Shown: piece after piece, positions 25,307 to 35,069 of the stretch
Layout: each line of letters opens with the position of its first letter
How positions within the stretch are numbered: the stretch's first letter is position 1
Source: Alphaproteobacteria bacterium CG1_02_46_17
GTDB lineage: Bacteria; Pseudomonadota; Alphaproteobacteria; Micavibrionales; Micavibrionaceae
Direction: 5' to 3'
DNA length: 45,260 nucleotides
Assembly (NCBI GenBank): GCA_001871905.1
Contig: MNUG01000016.1
Span: 1 to 45,260 of the forward strand
Notes under the pieces: model-generated
Seen by the model: only the letters and a program-made list of their open reading frames with translations
Databases searched by the model: none
What the model was told of the DNA's origin: nothing
Made by a program: the position numbers and the translations under genes

Positions 25307-27919
25307 TTAGGCGGCGGATTTATTGCCTTTTTTGTCACCTTGGCTAATTTTGAAGGAGAGTCCTCCATCGGTTGTTGTAACATGAATAGATGATCCATCC
25401 GGAATTTCTCCGCGCAGGATCATTTCAGCCAGATGATTTTGCAAATTAGTCTGGATTGTGCGCTTCAATGGGCGTGCTCCATAAATGGGATCATACCCCC
25501 TTTCGGCTAGCCAAAGTTTGGACTTGTCATCGAGTTCCAAATCCATGCGGCGGGCCGCCAGAAGTTTTCGCAAGTACCCAAGTTGGATTTCTACAATTCC
25601 TGACATCTGGGCGCGTCCCAAGCGGCGGAATAGCAGAATTTCATCCACACGATTCAGGAACTCTGGACGGAAGAACTTACGAACCATCTCCATGACAGCT
25701 CCGCGAACCTGCTCAACGTCAGCACCATCCTCCTGAGTTGAAAGATGTTCTGCTCCCAAATTGGAGGTCATAATCAGAACCGTATTGCTAAAATCAACGG
25801 TGCGGCCCTGTCCGTCAGTCAAGCGTCCATCATCAAGAACCTGAAGCAGGACGTTAAATACATCAGGGTGAGCTTTTTCAATTTCGTCGAACAATATGAC
25901 CTGATAAGGGCGGCGACGTACGGCTTCGGTCAGGGCACCTCCTTCATCATATCCAACATAGCCGGGGGGGGCACCGATCATCCGCGATACAGAATGTTTC
26001 TCCATATATTCAGACATATCAAGACGGATCAGAGCTGTGTCATCATCAAACATAAATTCTGCCAAGGCTTTGGTTAGCTCAGTCTTCCCGACACCGGTCG
26101 GCCCCAAGAAGAGAAAGGAACCAATAGGTCGGTTGGGATCTTGCAAACCTGCGCGAGATCGGCGAATTGCAGAAGCCACTGCGCGAACAGCCTCAGTTTG
26201 TCCAACAACCCGTTCTTCAAGCTTGGTTTCCATTTCAAGAAGTTTTTTATTCTCGCTTTCCATCATTTTATCAATAGGAATGCCTGTCCAACGACTGACA
26301 ATACTGGCTATATCGTCCGGTGTGACTTCTTCGTTAATCATGTGTTTTGCAGACGTTTCGGCAGAATTTTTTAACTCTGCCTCCAGTTGAGGTATCTTAC
26401 CATACTTTAATTCTCCAGCTTTCGCCCAATCTCCCGAGCGTTCAGACTGCTCAAGTTCGATACGTGCCTTGTCCAATTCCTCGGCAAGTTTTTGACCTTT
26501 ATTGACTTTGTCTTTTTCAGCTTGCCATTGTGCGGTCATCCCCGCTGATTTTTCTTCCAAATCTTTTAATTCGATTTCAAGTTTCTTCAGACGATCCTTT
26601 GATGCCTCGTCCGACTCCTTTTTCAAAGCCTCACGTTCAATTTTCAACTGAATAATACGACGATCAAGTTCGTCGATTTCTTCCGGTTTACTATCCACTT
26701 GCATCCTCAAACGGGATGATGCTTCATCCACCAAGTCAATCGCCTTATCCGGCAAGAAACGATCGGTGATATAACGATTTGAAAGTTGGGCGGCCGCTAC
26801 AATTGCAGCATCGGTAATTCTTACCCCGTGGTGAACTTCATATTTTTCTTTAAGGCCACGTAGGATCGAGATGGTATCTTCCACTGTTGGCTCACTGACA
26901 AAAACTGGCTGGAAACGGCGAGCAAGCGCGGCATCCTTTTCAATATGTTTGCGGTATTCATCAAGTGTTGTTGCTCCAACCATATGGAGTTCACCACGCG
27001 CCAACGCTGGTTTGAGCATATTGGAAGCATCCATGGCGCCATCGGCCTTCCCTGCTCCAACGAGTGTGTGCAATTCATCAAGAAACAAAATAATTTGCCC
27101 CGAAGCATTACGAATTTCATCGAGAACAGCTTTCAGGCGTTCTTCAAATTCGCCACGGAACTTTGCCCCTGCGATCAGACTTCCTAGATCAAGTGACATT
27201 AGCTTTTTATCACGTAAAGATTCAGGCACGTCGCCATTTACAATACGCTGGGCAAGTCCTTCGATGATGGCTGTTTTACCAACACCTGGTTCCCCGATTA
27301 AAACAGGATTATTTTTTGACCGGCGTGAGAGTACCTGAATTGTTCGGCGAATTTCCTCATCACGACCAATTACTGGATCAAGCTTTCCTTCTCGTGCCAG
27401 TGCAGTCATATCACGAGCGTATTTGTTGAGGCTATCGAATGTATCTTCCGCGCTCGCACTATCAGCGGTGCGGCCCTTGCGTAAATCATTGATTGCGGTA
27501 TTCATTTCAGAAGCTGAAACACCTGAATCTTGCAAGTGTCCGGATATTTCCATTGTTTTAGGAGACAGCGTCATGGCCTGCAAAAGGCGTTCAGATGTCA
27601 GGAATTTGTCCCCTGCTTTTTCTGCCAGCTGAGTTGCGGAATCGAGAATCTTTGCCAGATCATTTGAAAGACGTAAACCACCCGCCCCAGCCCCTGTCAC
27701 TGAAGGAAGTTTTGCTAAAGACTGCTCTATATCTTTTTTAAGGCGAGACGTATCCCCTCCGGCGTTTTTAACCAAACGCTGGACTTGTCCGTCTTCATCT
27801 TCCAGCATGACTTTGAGGATATGCTCCGGTTCCAAAGATTGGTGGTTGGAACGCATGGCCAGAGTTTGGGCCTTTTGCAGCAACGCCCGCAGCTTTTCGC
27901 TAAACCGTTCGAAATCCAT
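25307..27919 (-). CDS. clpB: ATP-dependent disaggregase ClpB
   Basis: This 870-aa AAA+ chaperone rescues aggregated proteins with DnaK. An N-terminal Clp_N double repeat (1-145) is followed by the first ATPase domain with GEPGVGKTA (about 205-213), the long coiled-coil middle domain (about 405-525), and the second ATPase domain with GPTGVGKTE (about 605-613) and the conserved pore segment [13 protein letters not shown]. Length is normal. No sigma-32 promoter was identified with confidence. The gene stands between the phosphatase gene and the lipoprotein gene, all on the minus strand. Confidence 0.98.
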   Translation of the reverse strand: MDFERFSEKLRALLQKAQTLAMRSNHQSLEPEHILKVMLEDEDGQVQRLVKNAGGDTSRLKKDIEQSLAKLPSVTGAGAGGLRLSNDLAKILDSATQLAEKAGDKFLTSERLLQAMTLSPKTMEISGHLQDSGVSASEMNTAINDLRKGRTADSASAEDTFDSLNKYARDMTALAREGKLDPVIGRDEEIRRTIQVLSRRSKNNPVLIGEPGVGKTAIIEGLAQRIVNGDVPESLRDKKLMSLDLGSLIAGAKFRGEFEERLKAVLDEIRNASGQIILFLDELHTLVGAGKADGAMDASNMLKPALARGELHMVGATTLDEYRKHIEKDAALARRFQPVFVSEPTVEDTISILRGLKEKYEVHHGVRITDAAIVAAAQLSNRYITDRFLPDKAIDLVDEASSRLRMQVDSKPEEIDELDRRIIQLKIEREALKKESDEASKDRLKKLEIELKDLEEKSAGMTAQWQAEKDKVNKGQKLAEELDKARIELEQSERSGDWAKAGELKYGKIPQLEAELKNSAETSAKHMINEEVTPDDIASIVSRWTGIPIDKMMESENKKLLEMETKLEERVVGQTEAVRAVASAIRRSRAGLQDPNRPIGSFLFLGPTGVGKTELTKALAEFMFDDDTALIRLDMSEYMEKHSVSRMIGAPPGYVGYDEGGALTEAVRRRPYQVILFDEIEKAHPDVFNVLLQVLDDGRLTDGQGRTVDFSNTVLIMTSNLGAEHLSTQEDGADVEQVRGAVMEMVRKFFRPEFLNRVDEILLFRRLGRAQMSGIVEIQLGYLRKLLAARRMDLELDDKSKLWLAERGYDPIYGARPLKRTIQTNLQNHLAEMILRGEIPDGSSIHVTTTDGGLSFKISQGDKKGNKSAA

Positions 27920-27972
27920 GATGTGTGTCCTCGAAATTACAGATGGTTATCTCTATAAAAAGGAATTTAGAC

Positions 27973-28956
27973 CTATTGAGGGCGAACGTCCAGTGGTTGC
28001 GACATTATTGATGTTATTTTTGGTTCAGGAAGGTATTTGGGATTGTAAGCAGATGCTTTGGGCTTGATTTGAATGCTATCGATCATTTGACCGTCAGCAA
28101 GAATGGAGCAGCTTAAACGTCCTCCTTTTTCAAAGACGCCGGTATCAATCGATATTCTCCCGCTTCTGCATTCGATTTTGTCTTTAATTGTATGCCCGTG
28201 GACAACAATAATATCCTTTGCTCCATCGGTATATCGAGCGAAGTCACGAGAGGTCTTTTGATCTATACTGCTCCCCATTCCAATCAGAATATTGGTTTTT
28301 TGCTCTGTGTAGGGTTTTGTCCAGTCCACACCAGCATGACAAAAGAAAAATTCAGGAAATTCTTCTGTATGGTAGGATGTTTTCATATTTTTTAGAAATG
28401 AAACATGATGTTCGGGGACCGCGCCTTGCATCCTCTCTTGGAAATCCAGAAGGTCAGATTGATTCAAGCATAAACTGACACCCTTTATTTTTTTGGTATT
28501 ACGCGCGTCGGTGTTATTTTTTAAATAAACGCCGTAACTGGCCGCTGTTTGTAGTCCACCATAATCCAACATGTCACGAGCAATTTCTGTGGTTATGGAG
28601 GGCATCTTGGATTCAAGAAGTTGCAAGAGTAAATAATCATGATTTCCTGCAAGAAAGGTCCGCCTGATCCCATCATCTTCTTGAAGAACAATTTCTTTAC
28701 TTAAAAGGTCAATAACTCTCTTCGAGTTAGGCCCGCGACAAACATAGTCTCCGGTAAAAACTATTTCAGCCTTATAATTAGGATTGATCCTCTGTCTAGC
28801 CTTGATATCTTTTTTGACTGCAAGCAGCATTGGTTCAAGGGCATCGTCATACCCATGAATATCTCCCACTGCATAGATAGCGCGGTCAACAACCGTTTGT
28901 CTGGAATTGCCAGCAATTCCAGCAAATAATTTGCGAAGTCCTTGTCCTAAATCCAT
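27973..28956 (-). CDS. PPP-type metallophosphoesterase
   Basis: This 327-aa protein is a calcineurin-like phosphoesterase of the bacterial serine/threonine phosphatase 1 (PrpA/ApaH-like) type. The motifs are GDIHG (about 32-36), GDYVCRGP (about 69-76), where the usual GDYVDRGP has C for D, GNHD (about 103-106), CHAGVDW and VVHGHT. All metal ligands in those motifs are otherwise kept. The cysteine in place of aspartate is unusual since that residue is often conserved. It precedes clpB on the minus strand, as in related genomes. The substrate is unknown. Confidence 0.9.
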   Translation of the reverse strand: MDLGQGLRKLFAGIAGNSRQTVVDRAIYAVGDIHGYDDALEPMLLAVKKDIKARQRINPNYKAEIVFTGDYVCRGPNSKRVIDLLSKEIVLQEDDGIRRTFLAGNHDYLLLQLLESKMPSITTEIARDMLDYGGLQTAASYGVYLKNNTDARNTKKIKGVSLCLNQSDLLDFQERMQGAVPEHHVSFLKNMKTSYHTEEFPEFFFCHAGVDWTKPYTEQKTNILIGMGSSIDQKTSRDFARYTDGAKDIIVVHGHTIKDKIECRSGRISIDTGVFEKGGRLSCSILADGQMIDSIQIKPKASAYNPKYLPEPKITSIMSQPLDVRPQ

Positions 28957-29000
28957 AAATATAGATATACCACATTAGATTTTAATAATCCATATATATG

Positions 29001-29034
29001 AAAAAACAGCCCTAAATTCATTAAGGGGCTGTTT
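29001..29034 (-). terminator. Terminator of the DUF4167 gene
   Basis: On the minus strand AAACAGCCC and GGGCTGTTT pair over 9 bp and end in TTTTTT. It lies about 22 bp past the DUF4167 stop codon. Confidence 0.85.
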
Positions 29035-29055
29035 CTAGAATACCTCATGCAAAAG

Positions 29056-29520
29056 CTAGGCTTCGGCCATTTCAGGGGTTGCAATAGATTGCTGTGCTGC
29101 TGGCTTACCGATAATGCTGGACGGAAGGGAGAGATCTTCTACATTTGTATCCGCATTTTCGTCTGAAGTACCTGCATTCTGAGAATTGTTCTTGCTGTAC
29201 CTGTCATACGTACTGTTGTCGTACGCATCAAAAGAAGCATCTTCTTCTTCCCAGCTGTTTATAATGCGCTGATAGTGCTCAGCATACTGCAAATAGCTTT
29301 CCGCCATTACACGATCACTAGCAGCGTTAGCGTCTTTGGCCAGAGCCATATATTTTTCAACAATCTGAAAAGCTGTCCCGCGAATACGAACGTCTGGGCC
29401 ATTGCTATCAAAAACCTTGTTCTTATTCTGCACCCCACGGCGCTGGTTTCCATTCCCACCACGATTGTTGCTATTATTACTATTATTCCGCGGTCTTCTC
29501 GCTCCGGATCCGTATCTCAT
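29056..29520 (-). CDS. DUF4167 domain protein
   Basis: This 154-aa protein has a basic, low-complexity N terminus rich in arginine, asparagine and glycine (RRPRNNSNNSNNRGG), then a conserved domain (about 32-90) with VRIRGTAFQIVEKYMALAKDA and ESYLQYAEHYQRI, here described in pieces. That is the DUF4167 family, common in alphaproteobacteria and unknown in function; the N terminus suggests RNA or nucleic-acid binding. The ATG at 29520 has AGGAGA at 4-5 nt; the longer frame from 29562 lacks this. In related genomes it lies beside prmC and clpB, as here. Confidence 0.92.
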   Translation of the reverse strand: MRYGSGARRPRNNSNNSNNRGGNGNQRRGVQNKNKVFDSNGPDVRIRGTAFQIVEKYMALAKDANAASDRVMAESYLQYAEHYQRIINSWEEEDASFDAYDNSTYDRYSKNNSQNAGTSDENADTNVEDLSLPSSIIGKPAAQQSIATPEMAEA

Positions 29521-29578
29521 GTGCTCTCCTAACTTGTTTCCCCTTGATTCGGTAAAACTCACCTTCAGCTTACCCGAA

Positions 29579-29587
29579 TGTGGATAA
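29579..29587 (-). promoter_or_regulatory. Perfect DnaA-box match
   Basis: TGTGGATAA is the exact complement of TTATCCACA. About 0.3 such matches are expected by chance in a window of this size, so alone it is weak. TTATCCCCA, one mismatch away, lies at 29742-29750, and a parS-like site lies between them. Confidence 0.4.
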
Positions 29588-29667
29588 GTTGAAAAGTCCT
29601 TTCAAAGTCAAGGACTACTAACGGTAGTTTTTTGAACCGAGTTCCGTCACAACATCTAGTTTTTAGT

Positions 29668-29683
29668 TGTTTCACGTGAACTG
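29668..29683. promoter_or_regulatory. parS-like site 1
   Basis: TGTTTCACGTGAACTG matches the conserved parS consensus TGTTTCACGTGAAACA at 13 of 16 positions, including the CACGTG core. It lies in the gap between DUF4167 and prmC. parS sites are bound by ParB and usually cluster near the replication origin. Confidence 0.55.
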
Positions 29684-29737
29684 GGGTCAGAATGCACAGA
29701 CATCCCGATTCAAGCAATCCCCCTGTCAAAAGTTTTT

Positions 29738-30634
29738 TTACTTATCCCCATAGGAGATTTCCACAACCCTCGGAATCCCGCCCAAATCATTGGTTACACG
29801 AATCAGAGTCGCCCCAGAGTCTTCGGCGAGTCGCTTAATATCTTCTTCTTGATTTATTCCAAATTCAAAAAAAATCCGACCTTGCTGCTCCAAATGGTTT
29901 TTTAGGGTTGGCAACAGATTCTTGTATGGGGCAAGCCCATCATTTCCTCCATCCAAAGCGAGAATCGGGTCATGATTCCGGACTTCTTTTTGTAGATTCG
30001 AGATATCTGCACTCGGAATATAGGGAGGATTCGAAACAATGAGATCAAATTTTCTGTCTTTTTCGAGTCGATCAGCCCAATTGCCCTGCAAAAACCCTGC
30101 GCGTTCAGCCAGTCCAAGTCTTTTGGAGTTTTGGCGTGCAGTCAATACAGCTCCTTTTGATATATCAATACCAACCCCTCTGGCCTCGCTAAATTCTCTA
30201 AGCAAACTCAATAGGATGCAGCCTGTACCCGTCCCCAAATCCAGAATCTTCAGGGGTGGTGGGTTTTCGGAATAGCTTTTCAGAACCGATTCAATAAGAG
30301 TTTCAGTGTCTGGTCGCGGTTCAAGCGTATCTGGAGACAAATAAAATCTATCTTTCCAAAAATCTCGATATCCCAAGATCCTGCCAAGTGGCTCTCCCTC
30401 GCATCTGCGAAAGGCAATTTTTTGGAGTCTTTCCGTAATTTCACGTGAAATAGTTATGTCTTTATCAAGTTGAAGAGATGTCATAGAGATTTTAGCAATA
30501 TCCTCGAACAGAATTCTAGCCTCTAATGTTGCCATCTCCCTATTTGCTGACTGCAACAGGGATTTGAGTTCATTATAAAATTGAAGGGCGGGCATATGTT
30601 CCATTAGGGAACAATATATGCCTACATTATCCAT
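29738..30634 (-). CDS. prmC: Release factor glutamine methyltransferase
   Basis: This 298-aa S-adenosylmethionine-dependent enzyme methylates the glutamine of the GGQ loop in release factors. The N-terminal helical domain (about 15-100) binds the release factor; the SAM site is LDLGTGTGC near 131-139, and the NPPY catalytic motif lies near 200-203. Length fits. The ATG at 30634 was kept; in-frame ATGs at 30604 and 30595 are alternatives. In related genomes it directly follows prfA, but here a plus-strand gene separates them. A parS-like site lies inside its coding sequence. Confidence 0.95.
   Translation of the reverse strand: MDNVGIYCSLMEHMPALQFYNELKSLLQSANREMATLEARILFEDIAKISMTSLQLDKDITISREITERLQKIAFRRCEGEPLGRILGYRDFWKDRFYLSPDTLEPRPDTETLIESVLKSYSENPPPLKILDLGTGTGCILLSLLREFSEARGVGIDISKGAVLTARQNSKRLGLAERAGFLQGNWADRLEKDRKFDLIVSNPPYIPSADISNLQKEVRNHDPILALDGGNDGLAPYKNLLPTLKNHLEQQGRIFFEFGINQEEDIKRLAEDSGATLIRVTNDLGGIPRVVEISYGDK
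30437..30452. promoter_or_regulatory. parS-like site 2, inside prmC
   Basis: AATTTCACGTGAAATA is a 16-mer with a perfect 12-bp palindromic core (TTTCACGTGAAA) and 13 of 16 matches to the parS consensus. It lies in codons of prmC about 770 bp from site 1. Confidence 0.6.
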
Positions 30635-30832
30635 TATTTTCCAGATATTAAGTGGAAAAAGCCATAAAAAGCTCCATATGCTGACATACTGTATGATATA
30701 AGCATTCTACCAATGAAGATTTTAATAGAATTTATATAGTTTTCCGGTAACTTTGAATTCACATATGGTTATTTCGTTTTCAATGAAGTACCAATATAAG
30801 CAAATATAATTACCAAGATAAAAAGGACGATC

Positions 30833-31129
30833 ATGGCCAAGGACTTGAAAAGCGTATGTTTGATGATTCGTAAGGATCAATATGAAATGCTTCAGGAAAT
30901 GAAAGTGAACGTTTCCGGCTTTGTCCGTGATATGATTGATGATCGTTTGAGCGAGAGTAACATCATTCTGAACGTTAGCCCTGAAACAAGGTCTCTTTAC
31001 GACAAGATTATTTCCATCTCTCCTCGTGGTGATGAAGATATGGAGCCGTATTTGCGGGATGCACTAAAAAACATGCTCGACAAATACATTAAAGAAATGC
31101 AACAACTACATGAAGTTATTTCGAAATAG
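30833..31129 (+). CDS. Small protein with a ribbon-helix-helix-like N terminus
   Basis: This 98-aa protein starts with KSVCLMIRKDQYEMLQEM, then VSGFVRDMIDDRLSE, a strand-helix-helix order like CopG/Arc DNA-binding proteins; the C-terminal half (40-98) is helical and unassigned. The ATG has AAAGGACG before it. It is on the plus strand between the minus-strand genes prfA and prmC and has its own strong terminator, so it is an independent unit inserted in a normally intact operon. I infer DNA binding only from the pattern; no target is known. Confidence 0.7.
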   Translation: MAKDLKSVCLMIRKDQYEMLQEMKVNVSGFVRDMIDDRLSESNIILNVSPETRSLYDKIISISPRGDEDMEPYLRDALKNMLDKYIKEMQQLHEVISK

Positions 31130-31149
31130 TACATTATTGATATGGACTT

Positions 31150-31173
31150 AAGGGGCCGTTTGGCCCCTTTTTT
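31150..31173 (+). terminator. Terminator of the small RHH-like gene
   Basis: AAGGGGCC and GGCCCCTT form an 8-bp stem with a 4-nt loop, followed by a run of six T. The run ends at the stop codon of the convergent prfA gene. Confidence 0.9.
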
Positions 31174-32236
31174 ACATCCCCAGAGCAGCAAGTTTTTCGG
31201 CTTGCTCTTCGGTGGTCAGGGCGTCAATGATCTCGTCTAGCCCCTTGCCAGCCATAATTTCGTGGATTTTATATAGAGTTAGGTTGATCCGGTGATCGGT
31301 TACGCGACTTTGTGGGTAGTTGTAGGTTCTGATCCGTTCCGATCTGTCTCCACTTCCGACTTGGGATTTCCGATCTGCGGCACGTTCGTTAGCTATCTCT
31401 TGCCGTCTCAGGTCATACAAACGGGATTTCAGAATTTTCATGGCCTTGGCGCGGTTTTTGATCTGGGATCGCTCATCCTGCATGGCCACCACCAACCCCG
31501 TTGGCAAGTGGGTAATACGTACAGCCGAGTCAGTTGTGTTAACTGACTGTCCACCAGCTCCCCGAGAACGATAGACATCAATCCGGAGATCTCCGTCATT
31601 AATACCTACATCAACATCCTCTGCTTCTGGCAAAACGGCAACTGTAGCTGCCGAGGTGTGAACACGGCCAGAAGCCTCGGTTTCAGGTACGCGCTGTACG
31701 CGGTGCACGCCTGATTCGTACTTCAAGCGGGAGAAGACATCGGAGCCCGTGATTTCAACCACTACATCTTTCATGCCACCAATATCGTTTTCTGTAGCCT
31801 CAACAATTTCAAAGCGCCAACCTCGCTCGAGGGCGTACGCTTTGTACATCACCAGCAAGTTTCCTGCAAATAAAGCTGCTTCATCCCCGCCAGTCCCTGC
31901 ACGGATTTCAAGAATGGCGTTTTTGTCATCATCCGTGTCTTTTGGGATCAAGGTTAACTTGATTTTATGTTCGAGTTCAGGGATTTGACCATTTAACTCG
32001 TAAAGTTCTTCCCGCGCGATTTCTCCCATTTCAGGGTCATCGATCATGGCTTCCAGATCATCTTTATCAGTGAGAGCCTTTTTATAAGCTGTTATGGTCT
32101 CTATGACAGGCGTAAGATCAGAATATTCCTTCGTCATTTTGACGAATTTGTCCCCTGTTGCAGTCCCTTCGGACAGCAAAGCACTTAGTTCTGAGTATCT
32201 AGCCTCAATCGGGGCAAGTTTTTTAAGTAATTCCAT
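31172..32236 (-). CDS. prfA: Peptide chain release factor 1
   Basis: This 354-aa factor terminates translation at UAA and UAG. The catalytic GGQ is in [10 protein letters not shown] (about 222-231), and the stop-codon reading loop [12 protein letters not shown], containing the PxT-like element, is near 183-194. Length is normal. prmC, which modifies the GGQ loop, lies downstream on the same strand but is separated by the plus-strand RHH-like gene. A scramblase-like gene lies upstream. Confidence 0.97.
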   Translation of the reverse strand: MELLKKLAPIEARYSELSALLSEGTATGDKFVKMTKEYSDLTPVIETITAYKKALTDKDDLEAMIDDPEMGEIAREELYELNGQIPELEHKIKLTLIPKDTDDDKNAILEIRAGTGGDEAALFAGNLLVMYKAYALERGWRFEIVEATENDIGGMKDVVVEITGSDVFSRLKYESGVHRVQRVPETEASGRVHTSAATVAVLPEAEDVDVGINDGDLRIDVYRSRGAGGQSVNTTDSAVRITHLPTGLVVAMQDERSQIKNRAKAMKILKSRLYDLRRQEIANERAADRKSQVGSGDRSERIRTYNYPQSRVTDHRINLTLYKIHEIMAGKGLDEIIDALTTEEQAEKLAALGM

Positions 32237-32290
32237 GGTGGAAGTTATATAGCGTTAATAGGGGAGTTTTTGCAAACCGAAATTCAATGC

Positions 32291-32878
32291 TTATTCCTTC
32301 AAGCACATATCTATGCACATTACTGCAGCAAAAATAAGCGTACGAAGCGGGTCAGCGCTTTCAACATTTCCGTCAATTTGGAGCACATAATTATCCGAGG
32401 ACGTGAAGAATTCCTTCCCAATCCCTGCCCATTTCTTGGAAACTTCAGCAATTTGTTGTTCTTTTCTCAAGAATTTGAAGCTCCAGCCAATCAAATTGCC
32501 TTGAAGCATGCATAAAAGCTGGCCCGCGGGGCTCAAAACTTCGAATCTTCCTCCAATCGAGAATATTTTCTGATTAAAAGAACCAATTTTGCGATTGTTT
32601 TCGTCAAGAACCTCAACATTTGAGTGAAGAATGGATATTCCGCGTTTTACAGTCAGAAGTTTCCGGCCCTCCGGTGTTGATATGACAATCTCGAACGGGG
32701 TCATTCTCTTAAAATCTGTGAAGCGGAGCAATTTTGTGAAAAGCCCCAGATTTGGTTCTCTACATTCCAGAACTTTTGATCCTGTTTCGGGATCGAAGAT
32801 ATCGAAGTTATTTGCTGCTTTGAATATACCGATCTGTTCCTTGACCAAAAACAGGTTCTTTTCAAATATTGGGTGCAT
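32291..32878 (-). CDS. Phospholipid scramblase-related protein
   Basis: This 195-aa protein resembles the scramblase/LURP1-related fold (PF03803-like): a 12-stranded barrel suggested by segments such as FLVKEQIGIFKAANNFDIFD, VISTPEGRKLLTVKRG and RKIGSFNQKIF, given in pieces. The C-terminal end (RTLIFAAVMCIDMC) is a hydrophobic helix, as in that fold. Bacterial members are not known to move lipids, and the role is unknown. It lies between ispG and prfA, where related genomes often have hisS. I am fairly, not fully, sure of the family. Confidence 0.7.
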   Translation of the reverse strand: MHPIFEKNLFLVKEQIGIFKAANNFDIFDPETGSKVLECREPNLGLFTKLLRFTDFKRMTPFEIVISTPEGRKLLTVKRGISILHSNVEVLDENNRKIGSFNQKIFSIGGRFEVLSPAGQLLCMLQGNLIGWSFKFLRKEQQIAEVSKKWAGIGKEFFTSSDNYVLQIDGNVESADPLRTLIFAAVMCIDMCLKE

Positions 32879-32986
32879 GTGGGAAGTGTCCTTATTGGAA
32901 AATTATTTTGAAGCTTGATTTTACATTGGGGGGCTTTTTTGTAAACGGACTTCTTGCCTCACTCCAAAATTGGCTTGCTTTGATTT

Positions 32987-34135
32987 TCAAGCGGCGTCTT
33001 CGTTTATAGTTGCTTGCGATGCAATCTGTTCTGCCTTTTCTTCAACAAGTCTGACGAGATGATCTACAATGCTCTCATCCCCTTCCATCAAGCGATGAGC
33101 CGTCTCTCCCCCAATATAGACTTGGTGTGTACCACGTCCGCCGCCGGTGAAACCGATATCGGTCATCAGAGCTTCACCAGGCCCATTGACCACGCAGCCT
33201 ATGACAGATAGAGTCATTGGTATTGTCATATGCTCCAGACGTTTCTCCAGTTCTTCGACAGTTTTAATGACGTTAAAATTTTGACGTGCACAGCTTGGGC
33301 AGGAAATAACGTTCACACCACGATGGCGCAGCCCCAAAGATTTAAGCAGGTCAAACCCGACTTTGATTTCCTCAACTGGGTCAGCAGAGAGTGAGACGCG
33401 GATCGTATCCCCTATTCCAGCCCAAAGTAAATTACCCATACCAACGGATGATTTAATGGTTCCGGAGCGCAAACCACCTGCCTCAGTTACACCAATGTGA
33501 AGCGGGTAATCACACACATCAGCTAATTGCATATAGGCTGCCACAGCCAAAAAAACATCCGAGGCTTTGCAGGAAATTTTGAAGTTATAGAAATCATGGT
33601 CTTCGAGGATTTTAATGTGACGTTGGGCACTTTCGACCATTGCATCAGGGCAAGGCTCTCCATATTTTTCAAGTAAATCCCGCTCTAGAGAGCCTGCATT
33701 AACTCCAATCCTGATCGAACAATTATTGTCTTTGGCGGCTTTTATAACGTCACGAATGCGATCTTCGGAACCGATATTGCCCGGATTAATTCGCAGGCAT
33801 GCCGCCCCGTTTTCAGCAGATTCAATGGCACGCTTATAGTGAAAATGTATATCTGCAACAATGGGAACTGAGCATTCTTTGACAATTTGCTTTAGGGCTG
33901 CCGAGGATTCTTCATCGGGGCAGGAGACACGGACGATGTCGGCTCCTGCTCGTTCCATCGCCTGAATCTGTTCGACTGTCGCCTTTACATCTCTGGTGTC
34001 AGTATTGGTCATGGACTGCACAGTTATTGGAGAATCACCACCCACAGGAACATTACCCACCCAAATTTTTCGGGATGGTCTGCGGACTATCTGCCGCCAC
34101 GGGCGGTGGGCTGAGGGGTCATTGTTTGCGCTCAT
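32987..34135 (-). CDS. ispG: 4-hydroxy-3-methylbut-2-enyl-diphosphate synthase
   Basis: This 382-aa iron-sulfur enzyme converts MEcPP to HMBPP in the MEP isoprenoid pathway. The N-terminal part is a TIM barrel ([13 protein letters not shown] at the start); cluster cysteines are visible in SCPSCAR (about 272-279) and GCVVNGPGE (about 308-316). The length fits the bacterial flavodoxin- or ferredoxin-dependent form. It follows rodZ with a 6-bp gap, in the order lysC-rodZ-ispG. Confidence 0.97.
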   Translation of the reverse strand: MSANNDPSAHRPWRQIVRRPSRKIWVGNVPVGGDSPITVQSMTNTDTRDVKATVEQIQAMERAGADIVRVSCPDEESSAALKQIVKECSVPIVADIHFHYKRAIESAENGAACLRINPGNIGSEDRIRDVIKAAKDNNCSIRIGVNAGSLERDLLEKYGEPCPDAMVESAQRHIKILEDHDFYNFKISCKASDVFLAVAAYMQLADVCDYPLHIGVTEAGGLRSGTIKSSVGMGNLLWAGIGDTIRVSLSADPVEEIKVGFDLLKSLGLRHRGVNVISCPSCARQNFNVIKTVEELEKRLEHMTIPMTLSVIGCVVNGPGEALMTDIGFTGGGRGTHQVYIGGETAHRLMEGDESIVDHLVRLVEEKAEQIASQATINEDAA

Positions 34136-34141
34136 AGTGCT

Positions 34142-35056
34142 TTACATGGACTTTTTTGATAATTTTTTCAACAAATCTTTCAGGTAGTCCGGATTAAGTG
34201 GGAGCGCGCGTATAACTTGCCCTTTGCGACCTAAAACCGGAAGAGCTTCTCCGTCCACCAGAATTTGTAATCCGCCAGCATTCCCCAACGTCATGACAAG
34301 ATCAGCCTGATCTTCCGGAACCCAATATTCCTCACCCACCGACAGAACACGGGAAAGAACAACTTTTCCTTGCTGGGCGCGAATTTCAAGCCAAACATTA
34401 TCAACAGCCCGAAGTACAACCGGATGGGGGGGGGCGGCCATTTGTTCTGGGGCTATAGCAGAGTTTCCGGAATCTGTGGATGGTTGTGAATTGGGTTCTT
34501 GCAAGGTTTCTGCGATTTCTTCTGGTTTTGCGGCAATCTGAGGACGGGTTAGCAGCGTAACCTGTTCTTTCAAATCTTCAGGGACAGACGGGATAACCTG
34601 TTGGGCGGGATCCTTGCCGAAAGACAAGGAATATAAAAGAAGTCCGCAAGACAGCATAGCGACGACAATAATAACAGTTTTGAGCGTTGGCACCGAGTGG
34701 TCTTCATCAACCGGCAAAGTTGAAGTTAATGGTTTTGGTTCGACCTTTGTTCCTGATTGTTTCTTCAACAACTGGACAATTTTATTCCCATCCAAGCCAA
34801 GAAATTCTGCATAGGTTTTTATAAAACCGATCGCATAGATAAGGCCTGGTAATTTGTTCAATTTACCTTCTTCAATGGCCACAAGATAGTTGATCTGGAT
34901 TTTTGTTTCTTGTGCGGCAGACTCAATGGAAATATTTGCACGCATACGCGCCCGCTGAAGAATATCTCCGACGCTTAAATCAGTATGGAAATCGTGCAAA
35001 AGATCTTGAGAATCTTTGTGGAGATATTCCTTTTGCTGTGAGGGGCCCTGTTCCAT
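34142..35056 (-). CDS. rodZ: RodZ-like cell-shape protein
   Basis: This 304-aa protein links MreB to the membrane. An N-terminal HTH_25 domain (about 25-95) begins SVGDILQRARMRANISIE and ends with YAIGFIKTYAEFLG. A single membrane segment lies near 127-150 (VIIVVAMLSCGLLLYSLSFG). The periplasmic part has a variable linker and a C-terminal DUF4115 domain (about 215-290). Length and order fit the family. It is between lysC and ispG on the minus strand. Confidence 0.88.
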   Translation of the reverse strand: MEQGPSQQKEYLHKDSQDLLHDFHTDLSVGDILQRARMRANISIESAAQETKIQINYLVAIEEGKLNKLPGLIYAIGFIKTYAEFLGLDGNKIVQLLKKQSGTKVEPKPLTSTLPVDEDHSVPTLKTVIIVVAMLSCGLLLYSLSFGKDPAQQVIPSVPEDLKEQVTLLTRPQIAAKPEEIAETLQEPNSQPSTDSGNSAIAPEQMAAPPHPVVLRAVDNVWLEIRAQQGKVVLSRVLSVGEEYWVPEDQADLVMTLGNAGGLQILVDGEALPVLGRKGQVIRALPLNPDYLKDLLKKLSKKSM

Positions 35057-35069
35057 CCATTAATGATTA

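Noticed and set aside
29611-29632. ACTAC-GTAGT hairpin with T6 on the plus strand
   Set aside because: Only a 5-bp stem and no plus-strand gene upstream to terminate.
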